Shown here in pieces: positions 63,630 through 64,000 of a stretch of 64,000 nt of DNA. Each line of letters begins with the position of its first letter. Position 1 is the first letter of the stretch. The position numbers were made by a program, and so were the translations under genes. The stretch comes from Kingdonia uniflora. Taxonomy: Eukaryota > Streptophyta > Magnoliopsida > Ranunculales > Circaeasteraceae. The notes beneath the pieces are model-generated. The model did not search any database, was not told the origin of the DNA, and was given only the letters and a program-made list of their open reading frames with translations. The DNA lies in NCBI GenBank assembly GCA_014058105.1, contig JACGCM010000669.1, positions 1,116,001-1,180,000 on the forward strand. The letters run 5' to 3'.

Positions 63630-64000
63630 TGGGTACTCCTCTTAATTCTTCGGTTTCTATCTCCCGTATTTGTAGAGATTGCCCGATAGTTGTTTGTGGT
63701 CGCGTTCTTTCTGTAGACTTGTTGGTACTACCGATGCAGGAGTTTGATGTTATCCTGGGTATGGATTGGTTGTCGACGCATCGAGTTACCCTAGACTATT
63801 TTGAGAAAACAGCTACCTTCAGTATTCCTGGTGAGAAGCGATTCGTGTTTGTTAGTTCTGAACCTACAAGGTCAGGAGACAGCTTGTTGGCATTCTTGGA
63901 GTTAGAATCCTCTGGTGTCGATGTTAGTGCTATACCGGTTGTATGTGACATTTCAGATGTATTCCAGAGGACTTCCGATTTACCACCGACCAGAGAGATT
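63630..64000 (+). pseudogene. Chromovirus-like protease end and RT start
   Basis: The plus-strand frame reads GTPLNSSVSISRICRDCPIVVCGR, then LLVLPMQEFDVILGMDWLSTHRVTLDYFEKTATF, the second half of an RVP_2-type protease. It continues AIPVVCDISDVFQRTSDLPPTREI, the block right before RT (V--F-DVFP-ELPGLPP-RE). The DSGAS active site should be near 63570-63620 but only a broken frame is found there. The frame is open to the window end. Confidence 0.88.

Larger units (their letters stand above)
62064..64000 (+). mobile_element. Chromovirus-like Ty3/gypsy element, internal part (runs off the window)
   Basis: Plus strand: primer-binding site, gag with zinc knuckle, Gln-rich linker, protease end and start of RT. 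The gag type (Retrotrans_gag with YL---A--WW-), the primer and the RVP_2-type protease end FDVILGMDWL fit the Tekay/Del chromoviruses. It is opposite in orientation to the nest. The rest of pol, any chromodomain and the 3' LTR are beyond 64000. Confidence 0.85.

Noticed and set aside
1..64000. tRNA, rRNA or snRNA genes
   Set aside because: I scanned by eye for A/B boxes and conserved rRNA stretches and saw none that held up; primer-binding sites only look tRNA-like. A covariance-model search would decide.

Overview
The window is plant nuclear DNA, most likely from a dicot. It is almost entirely transposable elements, and I could support no intact host gene. The evidence is Ty3/gypsy elements of the Athila, Tat and Tekay/Del-like types, a Ty1/copia element, an L1-type LINE with an RNase H tail, a Helitron helicase remnant, AT-rich spacers, and frameshifts or stops in nearly every open frame.

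The centre is a four-level nest that can be dissected to the base from target-site duplications and split domains. Level 1 is a degenerate Ty1/copia element on the minus strand (3' LTR about 6977-7346, RNase H to integrase 7869-9413, protease and gag 59351-60420). Level 2 is an Athila-type element (9414-59345, minus) inserted in the copia, flanked by CGATG. The Athila integrase was later split by a 5'-truncated LINE (12696-16360, plus) flanked by an exact 17-bp duplication. Level 3 is a Tat-type element, here Tat-1 (22780-58421, minus), inserted in the Athila 5' LTR and flanked by GGTAC. Level 4 consists of two insertions in Tat-1: a second Tat-type element, Tat-2 (35021-47870, minus, in the reverse transcriptase region), and a pol-less Athila-like element (48002-55208, minus, between protease and reverse transcriptase). 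All five LTR elements of the nest lie on the same strand.

Both Tat elements carry, between integrase and 3' LTR, a long plus-strand (antisense to pol) set of exon-like segments. In order these are two short openings resembling V-K/Q-TRS, a block resembling the domain plant databases call 'putative plant transposon protein', and a long coiled-coil tail. At least one well-placed GT-AG intron separates the parts. The layout is colinear in Tat-1 (23812-31126) and Tat-2 (35899-41961). In each element a tandem-repeat array lies directly between this antisense gene and the integrase (45/191-bp units in Tat-1, about 157-bp units in Tat-2). This conserved antisense module is the most interesting thing in the window.

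Left flank (1-6976): AT-rich DNA with a Helitron helicase remnant (841-1053), a GC hairpin beside a TA microsatellite (1522-1562) and a 19-bp x 4 tandem repeat (6187-6262). Right flank (about 61380-64000): the 5' LTR, primer-binding site, gag and start of pol of a plus-strand chromovirus-like element that runs off the window. Coordinates of LTR ends and duplications were read by eye and should be good to a few bases; degenerate coding blocks have approximate ends.
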